A stretch of DNA of 64,000 nucleotides, from assembly GCF_000271485.2 (NCBI RefSeq), contig NZ_AKVN02000001.1, positions 3,373,501-3,437,500 on the forward strand. Reading direction: 5' to 3'. Positions within the stretch are counted from its first letter, which is position 1. Each line of letters begins with the position of its first letter. Below are positions 9,109 to 17,881 of this stretch, piece by piece. A program made the position numbers and the translations under genes. Below the pieces are notes generated by a model, which was not told the origin of the DNA, did no database searches, and saw nothing but the letters and a program-made list of their open reading frames with translations. Source of the stretch: Pelosinus fermentans DSM 17108 (GTDB lineage: Bacteria; Bacillota; Negativicutes; DSM-13327).

Positions 9109-9424
9109 ACCTATACTCCTCATCTAATAAGTTTTTATCCATCTGGATTGATCACACTTTCCTATAAAAAATTCAAGGGCATTCCCCCAATCTATTACTG
9201 CGTTATCATACAAGTTCCTTGTTGAGGGTCGCAGTAAATTGCAATATATTCTCACAAGGCTTATTTTACTCATTTTCTATATTTTTCCACAGAATCCTTC
9301 ATTATTTTTATGTAACCGCGGCAATTCAATGTAAAAATATGTATAAAATTGTTCAAATCTAAGTCGAGGGAACCTAAAACGCACCTAGTCATTACTATTT
9401 TCAACTTCTATCTATATATATTCG
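9109..9424. other. Upstream region of OPT gene
   Basis: No gene. One stem-loop at 9195-9237 (arms TTACTGCG and CGCAGTAA enclosing a second small CAAG/CTTG stem) lies in the leader of the OPT gene on the minus strand. Function not known. Confidence 0.45.
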
Positions 9425-9513
9425 AAATCGAAAAAACTAGTATTACATATTAAAGACGAATCTAGAAAAGAAATTTCTTCCTTTGTTCGCGCACAAAAAA
9501 AAGTATCAGCATT
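9425..9513 (+). pseudogene. Remnant of a QueG-like 4Fe-4S protein gene
   Basis: About 28 codons translate to KLVLHI, a variable stretch, then SFVRA, matching the segment KLVLHIAESELKKRNFSLVRA of the intact QueG-like gene at 19160-20077. At DNA level the string CTAGTATTACATATT is identical in both copies. There is no start, and a stop follows within 10 codons. This is a small decayed piece of a paralogue. Confidence 0.65.
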
Positions 9514-9516
9514 ACA

Positions 9517-9669
9517 CTAATACCTCATAAGATTCAAATCACTGTGCATAATCACGAGACCGACAATAATAGCTAGCGGCAGTGATAACATGATAGAAAA
9601 GGGATCAATATAGCTTTTTAACATAGTGTAGAAGATAGCCCCTGTCAAAATGGGGCATGGAACTATCAC
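9517..9669 (-). pseudogene. Remnant of an RND (AcrB-type) efflux pump gene
   Basis: An open minus-strand frame of about 50 codons reads YIDPFSIMLSLPLAIIVGLV followed by SDLNLM. This is the well-known membrane segment of RND pumps (typically FIHPFTIMLSLPLA...SLNIMS). Nothing of the rest of a roughly 1000-residue pump is present on either side, so this is a fossil of about 5 percent of a gene. RND pumps also imply an outer membrane in the ancestor. Confidence 0.7.
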
Positions 9670-10104
9670 CTAACTCATTCTATTCCAGAACATTATATAC
9701 TCTCTAAATGCAGAATCTTCATTGACCTGCTCTGTTTGAAATTCAAAGCCACACCGCTTATAAAAGTCAACTGCACCAATATTGTCTACATAAACGGCTA
9801 ATTCTAATTTGGGATATAAAGATTTACAGTGATTGATTAGCTTTAAGCCTATCCCTTGGCCCTGATATTCTTTCGCAACAAATAACGCTCCAATAAAAGA
9901 GTTGTTAATGATACTGATAAATCCCTTAATGACACTATCCTCTTTATAAACAAAGGTTTCCGATATCGGCAGGTATTGCTCTTTAACAACATTATAGTTA
10001 TCTATCCAGTATTTCTCTGGCAAAAAATTGTGAGCATTAATATTAGTCGCAAGCCAAATATTCATAACTTCATCTATTTCAGATTTCTCAAATTCTTTAA
10101 TCAT
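9670..10104 (-). CDS. GNAT family N-acetyltransferase
   Basis: A 144-residue GNAT protein with the acetyl-CoA pyrophosphate-binding loop in LFVAKEYQGQGIGLKLINHC (Q-x-x-G-x-G/A type) and the C-terminal NIGAVDFYKRCGFEF. The start ATG 10104 follows AAGGAGAAGT. The family acetylates amino groups of small molecules or proteins; the substrate is unknown. Confidence 0.9.
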   Translation of the reverse strand: MIKEFEKSEIDEVMNIWLATNINAHNFLPEKYWIDNYNVVKEQYLPISETFVYKEDSVIKGFISIINNSFIGALFVAKEYQGQGIGLKLINHCKSLYPKLELAVYVDNIGAVDFYKRCGFEFQTEQVNEDSAFREYIMFWNRMS

Positions 10105-10195
10105 ACTTCTCCTTATATATCCTTACATGTCATGTTCGTATTCAGTATGTACAAAAATCATTTTCAGCATTACGTGATACTGATTTAACATGGCA

Positions 10196-10885
10196 TTAAT
10201 CTTTCTTTTCGCCTATTGCATATATGCGCGAATTACTAATCTCAAAATCATATGGCTTTCTAGTCTCCAGAAACCTAATCGAAAAACCATTATTACTTAA
10301 GTAATCTCGAATTTCATCTTCACTAAAATGAGCAAACCATATTTTAGTTTCAAAACCAAGTAATTCTTCTATTTCCGCTTCACTATCCCCCTGCTTCACA
10401 ACAATCAAGAGTTTTCCGCCCTTTTTTAGCGTTCTATTGAACTCTCTAAAAATCGAGCTTTGATATCGTTTAGGTGTATGAATTATTGAATAAAAACTGA
10501 TTATGCCATCTAATGAATCATCAACAATATTCATATCTGCCATGTTACCTACTTCAAATCTCATTCCTGGATTTACTTTCCTTGCTATATTTATACACTC
10601 TTCCGATATATCTAAGCCCAAAACATCTAATCCTTTATCAAATAAGTAACGTCCTATATGTCCAGAAGGACCACATCCTACGTCGCAGATTAAAGACTTA
10701 CTCGTAAAACATGTCGCAAACTGATTAAGAAGTTCACAATCATAGTCTTTCTTGCTCATTTCATCATGAAATAATTCATGATATTTTTTTCCCACAATGT
10801 TATATGTCCTTCGAACTTCATCCCAAAAATGCAATTTTGTTTTTCGAATGTCTAATTCTAGTTCTAAAGTTGTACGCTCCACCAA
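10196..10885 (-). CDS. Class I SAM-dependent methyltransferase
   Basis: A 229-residue protein with motif I LICDVGCGPSGHIGRYL, the acidic post-I strand VLGLDISEECINIAR and motif for an adenine pocket GNMADMNIVDDSLDGIISFYS. The TTG (or next-codon GTG) start near 10885 has GGGAG upstream. It is a small-molecule type methyltransferase; no partner gene suggests the substrate. Confidence 0.88.
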   Translation of the reverse strand: MVERTTLELELDIRKTKLHFWDEVRRTYNIVGKKYHELFHDEMSKKDYDCELLNQFATCFTSKSLICDVGCGPSGHIGRYLFDKGLDVLGLDISEECINIARKVNPGMRFEVGNMADMNIVDDSLDGIISFYSIIHTPKRYQSSIFREFNRTLKKGGKLLIVVKQGDSEAEIEELLGFETKIWFAHFSEDEIRDYLSNNGFSIRFLETRKPYDFEISNSRIYAIGEKKD

Positions 10886-11054
10886 AATCCACTCCCATTA
10901 TATCCTCAATAATAGATGCCTACATCTATATCTTACAAAAGAACTTTCAATTCATTTTTTACTATTTTTGAAATATTTCCCGTAAAAGCACAAAATTCCT
11001 GCCACCTTCAAGTTTTCCCTATAAAAAAATTCAAAGTAAAAATTGTCTCATAGA

Positions 11055-11087
11055 AAAGAGCAGACCTAATAAATCAGTCTGCTCTTT
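11055..11087 (-). terminator. Terminator of dynamin gene
   Basis: Perfect 11-base arms AAAGAGCAGAC and GTCTGCTCTTT, followed by TTTT on the minus strand. Confidence 0.8.
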
Positions 11088-11152
11088 GTTGTGTATTGTA
11101 TATTCTCCGAGCCTTGACAGCCAAAATTGTTGTTCATTCCTGCTTTCATCCT

Positions 11153-14100
11153 TTATCTAAGTTCTGTTAAGCTTTGCTGTATTTTCATTAGCTGTTCGGC
11201 TGGAACTCCACCATCTAGAGCTGAGAGCAGACTCAAATAAAAGTCATCCGTCTGTTCCGTCATGTGCGAGATTAATTGTTCAAACTCATCTTCCATGACA
11301 TTTCCATATAGCGTCTGTATCCGTTTTTGCTCATTCTGTAAATACTCATCTGCTGCAGAGCTCAGCACGCGATACATCTCTTCACTCATTAATTTACTTT
11401 CATTTTTTTCGAAAAATGATTTTGGATTTTTAAAATAAGTCATTGCTTTGGAAAATAACCCGTATTGAATCTCTTTAAAAGCGACTTCAAAATCAATTTG
11501 TGCTTTATTCTCAAATTCAAAAAGGGAAAAAGATAAATCCTGATTCATCTCAAGAATTCGTTCGACAAGCATTGCCTGATACTCTGCTGTTATTTTTTCA
11601 GCAAAGCGATCCAGTCTTACCGTCGTTGCTCTCATTTCCTGGGCAAAGTCAAATCCAATTTGTTCGAGTAATTCCTCCAGTGCATTCTGTAAAACTTTTT
11701 TCAGATTACGACCATCGTCGCGTAACACTGTAGGATTGAATGCTTCTTTAAAGAAATCATTAAAACGTAAAAATACCCGCTGCTTGATATAATAAATTAA
11801 TTCTTCTGTTTCCTGATACAGGCGATTTTTTAAATCTTGTGCCGTCTGCTGCACAAGAATTGCATTTATACCCGCTTTCTCTGCGACCATATTTTCCCGT
11901 TTCTGCTTTTTAACTGCAGCATCTTCTCTGGTACTATCAATGAGCTTCGCTACCAAACGAGAAACACGGCTTAGTTCATTTTCGGATGCTCGAGCCGCCA
12001 AGTTGGCCAAATCATTGGTAATAAAATGATAAAAAGCTTCCTCAAAAGCTGGCATTCCTGATATAGGAAGGGTTGTCCTTTCCTCTTTTTCTTTCAGTGC
12101 CTGTAAGCTTGATAATGGATATAAGTGAGGATTTCTGACTCCATATTTTATTAGCTGCTCATGGACATATAGAGTAACGGTTTCCTTATCTTCCTCGTTA
12201 TCAGCCAGATCAATGGCATTTATCATAAAAAACATTTTATCTAATTGAAAGGAATCTTTTACACGCCCCAGCTGAATTAAAAACTCTCGATCCGCTTTTG
12301 AAAATGCATGATTATAGTAGGTTACAAACAAAATCGCATCTGAATTTTTGATAAAGTCAAAGGCCACTCCTGTGTGACGGGCATTAATGGAATCCGCTCC
12401 CGGGGTATCGACTAGAGTAATTCCACTCCGGGTTAAGGGACAATCATAATAAAGATCAATCCATTCGACAAAGCAGGATTTCTCTTCTATTGCAACATAA
12501 TCACTAAATTCTGTTACCGTTTTTTTGATTACTGTACCTAGCTGTTCACTAAAAGCAGCATATCCTCGAGTAAATGCCTGCAGAAAAGCATAATTTGTCT
12601 TTTCGGCTGCCCCCTGCTGGCCCAAATGTTCATTGATCTTTTCTACTTTTGTCCTTGCATCGGCTAAGCTCTCCCCATGAAAATCAAATAGCTTCAAGGC
12701 ATGATTGACCTCTTCGAGCATCGCACTTTCATCTTTAAGCTTAATAAGAACAGTTCCATGTGAATAAGATTCATTAATCGGCTTAATTTTGTTTATTGCG
12801 GCCGTCATTGGATTTGGTGAAACAGGTAACACTCTTTCTCCGATTAACGCATTCGCAAAAGAAGATTTACCAGCACTAAATGCCCCGAATAAGGCAACAG
12901 TAAAACCTTTATGATCTAATCGCTCCGCTTTTTCCTTGAGTTCACCTGCCAGCTTCTTAAAGCCCGGTAAACCCTGAACAAGCTGCGCTGTCTTCTTTAA
13001 TTTTTCAGCTGTCTGTTTCATCCGATCTGAGGCGTTAGCGTGTAAAGGAGTTTTTTCTTTTGGGATTGGCTTGTCCATCGGGAGACTCGATTTTTTCTGC
13101 ACCTCTGGAGCCTGCCTGTTTTCCCCATAAACGACCTCAAATTCCTCTTCTTTCAGATCAAATAAATGAAAACGGTCATCCTCCACTCCATTTGCCTCGT
13201 TAAGCAGTGTTTCCAGCAACCTTTGCTCAAGACTCTTTGCTGACTCATATTTTTTCACCTGCTCAAGTGCGGTAATATACCGCTCTAGGCTTGCTGATTT
13301 TTGGCTTATTCTTGCCTGGAGGGCTGTATTTCTATCCTGCAGGGCACTGAGTATTTCGATCTTAAGCTCCGCTAAAGCGCTTTTAGCTAAAAGTTTAATT
13401 TCAGTTGCCACATTATCCGTGTAATTTATAACAGAAGTGTCTGATAAACGAGCCCCTGTTTTTACAGCGGCAGCTAATAATTCACTTGAAAAATGAACAG
13501 TAAAGCTCTGGATTTTGGCAAGCAATTCTTTATTGTCGATCCGTTTCTCCTTTAAAAATCGTAACAGAAAATCACGCAGATGCCACTCTATCTGTGATTT
13601 TGTTTTTTCGAGTATTCCCTGGTAAAAGAGATTCAGTCTTTCCTCTCTTGCAGCTAACGTTTTTTGTTTTGTAAACAGCCATCCAACTTTAAATTCGCTC
13701 TGACACGATTCAAGATATCCTTGCGCAAGCGCCCTGGTTTCAAACGGCATCAAATAAGCATTTGCCATGATTTTATTGACCTGGGCATCAAATAAGCTTT
13801 CTGCCTTTTCCGGCCCCTCGCCTAAAGCGTTTTTCTCTTCACTCAGACTGTTGTAGTTATCTGTTAACTCTTCCTGCTCCTTAGCGGATAATTCATTTAA
13901 GGTATCCTTGAACGGCTCTAACTCCAGTTCATTCTTTTTATTTGTTACGTCCAAATGGTCTTTGATGATTTTTTGCAGGGAATGAAAAATAGATTGAAGG
14001 AGTAAGCTATCTTTCTCCTTTAATCGCTCCGCCAAAAAAGCCTGCAACTCTAGAAATTGATTATATTCATGGTCATCTTGCTTTAAAGAGGTATAAAAAA

Positions 14101-14809
14101 TATCAGCTGGTTTTACGCCCCATGATGAGAAGGATTCAACCACACTTGTTTTAAATTCCGCAAAGGAAAGTTCCTGATTGGAATGCTTATCAACTTGGTT
14201 AATAACAAGATAAACCTCTTTGCCGGCCTCTGTCAGCTCTTTTGTAAACATAAAATTCAATTCGGATTGAACATGATTATAATCCATTACATAAAAAATC
14301 AAATCAGCAAGATGAATAGCAGATTCTGTGGCAATACGGTGGGCATCATCTGCAGAATCAATACCGGGAGTATCCATAATAACGGTTTGACTTGGCAGCT
14401 GGGAATCCGAATGGCTAATTTCAATTGACTGGATTTGATCCCCATCCTTGCAATAGTTTTTTACCATATTATAATCATAGGGAGCGAGATATAAACGCGG
14501 TTTGCCCTTTTTAAAAAATACCTTTACATACTCTTCTCCCGCTTTGACTTTTACAAGATTGGCACTGGTTGGAATCGGGCTTGACGGCAGTAAATTTTCC
14601 CCCACCAGGCGATTAATGATCGTTGATTTTCCTGCAGAAAAATGTCCGCAAAATGCAATGGCAAATTCCTCATTTACTAACTTATCAGCTAATTGTTTAA
14701 CTTTTCCAGCATTTTCTTGATCATTGTATTCTACTAAATATGCATAAACCGCTAAAAGCTTCCCTTTTAATGATTGAATTTTCATTTGCAGATTCGCAGT
14801 TTGGATCAT
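11153..14809 (-). CDS. Tandem dynamin-like GTPase (DynA type)
   Basis: A 1218-residue protein with two complete dynamin GTPase modules. Module 1: G1 GHFSAGKST at residues 55-63, G3 DTPGIDSADDAH, G4 NQVD. Module 2: G1 GAFSAGKSS near residue 641, G3 DTPGADSINARH, G4 NAID. Long helical stretches rich in Glu, Lys and Leu follow each GTPase, as in the stalk regions. Length and order match Bacillus DynA (YpbR), a fused two-dynamin protein acting in membrane tethering, fusion and repair on the cytoplasmic membrane. The start ATG 14809 follows AGGGGAAATTATTT. Single-gene unit. Confidence 0.93.
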   Translation of the reverse strand: MIQTANLQMKIQSLKGKLLAVYAYLVEYNDQENAGKVKQLADKLVNEEFAIAFCGHFSAGKSTIINRLVGENLLPSSPIPTSANLVKVKAGEEYVKVFFKKGKPRLYLAPYDYNMVKNYCKDGDQIQSIEISHSDSQLPSQTVIMDTPGIDSADDAHRIATESAIHLADLIFYVMDYNHVQSELNFMFTKELTEAGKEVYLVINQVDKHSNQELSFAEFKTSVVESFSSWGVKPADIFYTSLKQDDHEYNQFLELQAFLAERLKEKDSLLLQSIFHSLQKIIKDHLDVTNKKNELELEPFKDTLNELSAKEQEELTDNYNSLSEEKNALGEGPEKAESLFDAQVNKIMANAYLMPFETRALAQGYLESCQSEFKVGWLFTKQKTLAAREERLNLFYQGILEKTKSQIEWHLRDFLLRFLKEKRIDNKELLAKIQSFTVHFSSELLAAAVKTGARLSDTSVINYTDNVATEIKLLAKSALAELKIEILSALQDRNTALQARISQKSASLERYITALEQVKKYESAKSLEQRLLETLLNEANGVEDDRFHLFDLKEEEFEVVYGENRQAPEVQKKSSLPMDKPIPKEKTPLHANASDRMKQTAEKLKKTAQLVQGLPGFKKLAGELKEKAERLDHKGFTVALFGAFSAGKSSFANALIGERVLPVSPNPMTAAINKIKPINESYSHGTVLIKLKDESAMLEEVNHALKLFDFHGESLADARTKVEKINEHLGQQGAAEKTNYAFLQAFTRGYAAFSEQLGTVIKKTVTEFSDYVAIEEKSCFVEWIDLYYDCPLTRSGITLVDTPGADSINARHTGVAFDFIKNSDAILFVTYYNHAFSKADREFLIQLGRVKDSFQLDKMFFMINAIDLADNEEDKETVTLYVHEQLIKYGVRNPHLYPLSSLQALKEKEERTTLPISGMPAFEEAFYHFITNDLANLAARASENELSRVSRLVAKLIDSTREDAAVKKQKRENMVAEKAGINAILVQQTAQDLKNRLYQETEELIYYIKQRVFLRFNDFFKEAFNPTVLRDDGRNLKKVLQNALEELLEQIGFDFAQEMRATTVRLDRFAEKITAEYQAMLVERILEMNQDLSFSLFEFENKAQIDFEVAFKEIQYGLFSKAMTYFKNPKSFFEKNESKLMSEEMYRVLSSAADEYLQNEQKRIQTLYGNVMEDEFEQLISHMTEQTDDFYLSLLSALDGGVPAEQLMKIQQSLTELR

Positions 14810-14932
14810 AAATAATTTCCCCTTATAACAAACTCTGTAATTCGTTTATTTTACACTATATAGTGACGTATAGGCAATGTTATGTTATCACTACATACAG
14901 TATCCCTAGATTAATTATAAAGACCCATATAA

Positions 14933-14959
14933 AAGAACCCGCGGAATTCACGGGTTCTT
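14933..14959 (-). terminator. Stem-loop, probable terminator
   Basis: Arms AAGAACCCG and CGGGTTCTT, loop of 9; followed on the minus strand by TTTTAT. Confidence 0.7.
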
Positions 14960-15016
14960 GATGATATATAACAATGTAAAATTTTCATAGAAAATGGATT
15001 CCCTACAGTCCTCTAT

Positions 15017-15057
15017 CGCCTACGCCAATTGATTTGAATAACCAATTGGCGTAGGCG
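15017..15057 (-). repeat. Long perfect inverted repeat behind TSUP gene
   Basis: Perfect 15-base arms CGCCTACGCCAATTG and complement, 11-base loop, without a T tract. Probably part of TSUP transcript ending, but it belongs to a set of long intergenic hairpins in this window. Confidence 0.6.
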
Positions 15058-15127
15058 GCTTGACTATGACCGTTACATAACGTTCAATCTCTCTTTACTA
15101 AATTTAGGTCAACAATCATTTAAACTT

Positions 15128-15850
15128 TTATATTATTCCATTAATAATACTAATTACACCACACAAAAAAATAATCGTTATAGAAATCTTGCGAAAAACA
15201 CTCATACTAATTTTTACAAAAACTTTTTCTCCTATCCATGCCCCAATTAAAACTCCTGGAACAACGTAAATACTCTCTCTAACTGCATTGATATCTAATG
15301 TTTTCATTAAATACATGATTATTAGCGTTGCAATATTAGCAAGGCAAAAGTAATGTACTATATTTTTGCGTAAAGTTTCTTTTTCCTGCTGTTGATTCAT
15401 AAAAAATAATGCAACAGGAGGGCCGTTGAGACTTGTTGACCCTCCTAGAAAACCGCTTACAATTCCAACAATAATTGCTGCAAGTCTTATCCTTTTAATT
15501 TTAATTACATAATTGCCCGCCATAAACATCGCCATAAGCAAAATCAGAATTCCAATACATAATTTAAAAACAGAAGCATCTACTATTTTAAGTAAGTATA
15601 CACCTGGCAAAATACCAACAAGACTTGCAATAAACATCGGCCATACAAGCTTAGGATCTGATTTTCCTTTTGTTTTATATATAACCCAAAAATTAGATAG
15701 TAAAGCTCCAAAAACCGTTAATCCCACAACATAATTGGGATTTATAAAAAATAGCAACAATGGAGCACTTACTGCTGCAAACCCAAATCCCGTTATCGAT
15801 TGTATAAATGATGCAAAACAAATAATAAAAAAAATAATAATATAATCCAT
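15128..15850 (-). CDS. TSUP (TauE/SafE) family membrane transporter, copy 1
   Basis: A 240-residue protein with about 7-8 membrane segments in two repeats. It has the family motifs SITGFGFAAVSAPLLLFF near the N-terminus and GFLGGSTSLNGPPVALFF in the middle. TSUP proteins move sulfite, sulfonates or other small organosulfur or carboxylate anions. The start ATG 15850 follows GGAGGAATAGAAATTC. A second family member is at 52701-53444 and a third exists as a fragment near 60.4 kb. The substrate is not predictable. Confidence 0.9.
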   Translation of the reverse strand: MDYIIIFFIICFASFIQSITGFGFAAVSAPLLLFFINPNYVVGLTVFGALLSNFWVIYKTKGKSDPKLVWPMFIASLVGILPGVYLLKIVDASVFKLCIGILILLMAMFMAGNYVIKIKRIRLAAIIVGIVSGFLGGSTSLNGPPVALFFMNQQQEKETLRKNIVHYFCLANIATLIIMYLMKTLDINAVRESIYVVPGVLIGAWIGEKVFVKISMSVFRKISITIIFLCGVISIINGII

Positions 15851-15995
15851 GAATTTCTATTCCTCCATCCTCCAAGTTTCGAGATGATTACTCTTGTTTG
15901 TCGGAGTACTATGGGTCTCCCACTGAAACCTCACCAAAGCTTATTATAAACCGGCACTACTAGTAATTCAATGTCGTAAATTTTCAGTAAAGAAA

Positions 15996-16022
15996 GGGAC
16001 ACGGGGACAGGTTCCTTGTCCC
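15996..16022. repeat. REP-like palindromic element
   Basis: GGGACACGGGGACAGG followed by TTCCTTGTCCC forms an internal GGGACA/TGTCCC hairpin. Such GGGACAC-GGGGACAGG sequences are familiar dispersed repeats in Firmicutes genomes. Only one copy is seen here. Confidence 0.5.
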
Positions 16023-16072
16023 ATATAAAGGGTTTTCTGCTCTTGATATTTTCACTTTGTGTCACATAAAAA

Positions 16073-16128
16073 GCTCCTCCTTGTAGTAAACAGTTTTATT
16101 ATTTATACTGTCTACCACAAGGAGGAGC
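16073..16128 (-). terminator. Terminator of cupin/nitroreductase unit
   Basis: Near-perfect 22-base arms beginning GCTCCTCCTTGT, with TTTTTAT following on the minus strand. Very strong. Confidence 0.88.
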
Positions 16129-16138
16129 ATATCAAAAG

Positions 16139-16498
16139 CTATATTTGATTCAGGTTTTCAACTGTTCTCTCATTTATTATATTACCAGTATTTAAAGTTG
16201 TTTTAGGCTCGATAAGCATCACATGTACTTCTTGGTCTGCAACTGGAAGATGCTCAACTCCTTTTGGAATAACAATAAATTCCCCTTCATCCAACGAAAC
16301 ATCTTTATCCTTGAACTTTATTAATAGTTTCCCTTTTACAACAAAAAATAGTTCGTCCTCATCATCATGGTGATGCCAAACAAATTCTCCTTTTAATTTG
16401 GCCAGTTTTATGTATGAATCATTTAATTCACCGACAATTTTAGGACTCCAGTGCTCCGCAAAAAGGCTAAATTTCTGTGAAAGAACAACTTTCTCCAT
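16139..16498 (-). CDS. Cupin domain protein
   Basis: A 119-residue single-domain cupin. Motif 1 is FVWHHHDDEDELFFVVKGKL with His, His and Glu metal ligands, motif 2 is DEGEFIVIPKGVEHLPVA with the final His. The start ATG 16498 follows GGGAGTGTGAGAT. It lies 27 bases behind the nitroreductase and shares its terminator, so they are probably cotranscribed. The function is open: a small metal-binding enzyme or sensor. Confidence 0.9.
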   Translation of the reverse strand: MEKVVLSQKFSLFAEHWSPKIVGELNDSYIKLAKLKGEFVWHHHDDEDELFFVVKGKLLIKFKDKDVSLDEGEFIVIPKGVEHLPVADQEVHVMLIEPKTTLNTGNIINERTVENLNQI

Positions 16499-16525
16499 AT
16501 CTCACACTCCCCATTATCTTTTCAT

Positions 16526-17065
16526 TTACCAGTTCTCATAATGGATTATTTCCTCAAGTTCTTTACGTGGACGAGGGGTCGGTTTTTCATCTGTATAGCC
16601 AACCGTAATAACACCAACTACATACTTGTCAGAAGGGATATTTAGAATTGGTCTGATTTCCTTTTGGGTAAACCAAGCAACCCAGCAAGTACCTAAATCC
16701 AGATTGCTGGCTTCAAGTAAAATGTGCTCTATTGCAATTGACGTATCTCTTATAATTTGCTTAACTTCTTCCTGTGGACTATTTTCATCCAAGGTTAGGT
16801 GTATATCACCATTTATTCTGGAACAAATATCTGCAACACAAACAATAAACACTGGAGCGGATAGCATCCATTTTTGGTCATGGGATACTTCAGCTAGCTT
16901 TTGTTTGGCCGATTCAGATTTTACAATGATAAAATGCCATGGTTGTGTATTACTTCCTGACGGGGCGAGTCTTGCGCTCTCAATTAATTGAATGATTGTT
17001 GCATCCTTTATTGATTTATCAAGATATTTTCTTATACTTCTACGCATCTTAATCTGTTCCATCAT
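16526..17065 (-). CDS. Nitroreductase family oxidoreductase
   Basis: A 179-residue FMN-dependent nitroreductase-like protein. FMN phosphate contacts MRRSIRKY at the start and APSGSNTQPWHFIIV, with the C-terminal GVITVGYTDEKPTPRPRK typical for the family. ATG start at 17065 (or the next ATG) behind AAAGGAG. Members reduce nitro compounds, quinones or flavins with NAD(P)H. Upstream partner of the cupin gene. Confidence 0.92.
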   Translation of the reverse strand: MMEQIKMRRSIRKYLDKSIKDATIIQLIESARLAPSGSNTQPWHFIIVKSESAKQKLAEVSHDQKWMLSAPVFIVCVADICSRINGDIHLTLDENSPQEEVKQIIRDTSIAIEHILLEASNLDLGTCWVAWFTQKEIRPILNIPSDKYVVGVITVGYTDEKPTPRPRKELEEIIHYENW

Positions 17066-17141
17066 ATACAGTTACTCCTTTCTATTGTTACTCTATGGTT
17101 CTCCCCCAAGGCCAAGACGCGAAACTAGAATTTTTATCGGT

Positions 17142-17705
17142 TTAAAAATTTGTCACAAAACCTAATGAAACTCCGTGAGCGTTATAGGAAGGATTATGAC
17201 CTCCAACACCGCCATTAGAAACATGCATTAGCATATACCCGATATTCGCTGAAGAGTTTTCACTGATTTTATAAATGAATTGAGGCCCGACCCGCCACAT
17301 AAAATTATAATGTCGTCCGCCAGCCGGAAATGTCTTATCATATAGGATAAATCCGCCGCTCATATCGAATGCTGCTGATAGCTTACCGGAGAGTTCTTTC
17401 TCCTTGCGAATCATATAAACAGGCCCGATGCCGACTGCAGAGCTGTCTTGATTCTGTTGCTTGTAATCTATACTTCCATACGGCCGTGTGATTGTAATAC
17501 CTCTATATACAGACTTATTATTTTTTTCGGAAATTTTCTCAAGTATATGTAGTGACACCGTATCAATATCGCGGTTGCTGGTAAATGGAGTGAAGTAGTC
17601 CCAATCCAGTTCAAGCTTGGAACCGTCCGCATAACAGTATGACTTTCCCGGCATGAAAATCAGCAAAAAGTTAATGACAATGACTAAACAAATGAATCTA
17701 CGCAC
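17142..17705 (-). CDS. pagL: PagL-like lipid A 3-O-deacylase, outer membrane
   Basis: The protein has the acyloxyacyl hydrolase/PagL signature HVSNGG (His161, Ser163) followed by HNPSYNAHG, matching the catalytic H-x-S and N-P-G/S-x-N region. It ends in Phe187, the C-terminal aromatic residue of outer-membrane beta-barrels. A signal peptide follows the proposed GTG start at 17705 (MRRFICLVIVINFLLIF, then an Ala site), with GGGGG 10 bases before it; a longer frame to 17789 has no good ribosome binding site. PagL removes the 3-O acyl chain of lipid A. The gene is strong evidence for an outer membrane in this organism. Confidence 0.82.
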   Translation of the reverse strand: MRRFICLVIVINFLLIFMPGKSYCYADGSKLELDWDYFTPFTSNRDIDTVSLHILEKISEKNNKSVYRGITITRPYGSIDYKQQNQDSSAVGIGPVYMIRKEKELSGKLSAAFDMSGGFILYDKTFPAGGRHYNFMWRVGPQFIYKISENSSANIGYMLMHVSNGGVGGHNPSYNAHGVSLGFVTNF

Positions 17706-17881
17706 AATACCGACGCCCCCGTATGATTTTTTTATTATTAACCCTATTGTTATCATTGTGCAAAAAATTAACCATAGTTTTCGTTTCAAGAGATAGCTTT
17801 TGCGCTAAATAAAATTGTTAATTTGATGATGTTGAAAATAAAACACTTTTACATCCATGTAAAGAGAAAAGGATATTATAA

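Larger units (their letters stand above)
14810..15127. other. Intergenic with two stem-loops
   Basis: No gene. It holds the hairpins at 14933-14959 and 15017-15057 behind the TSUP gene and the upstream region of the dynamin gene. Confidence 0.6.

Noticed and set aside
9195-9237. tRNA-like or riboswitch-like stem in the OPT leader
   Set aside because: Only two stacked stems, no conserved tRNA loops, no recognisable riboswitch core.
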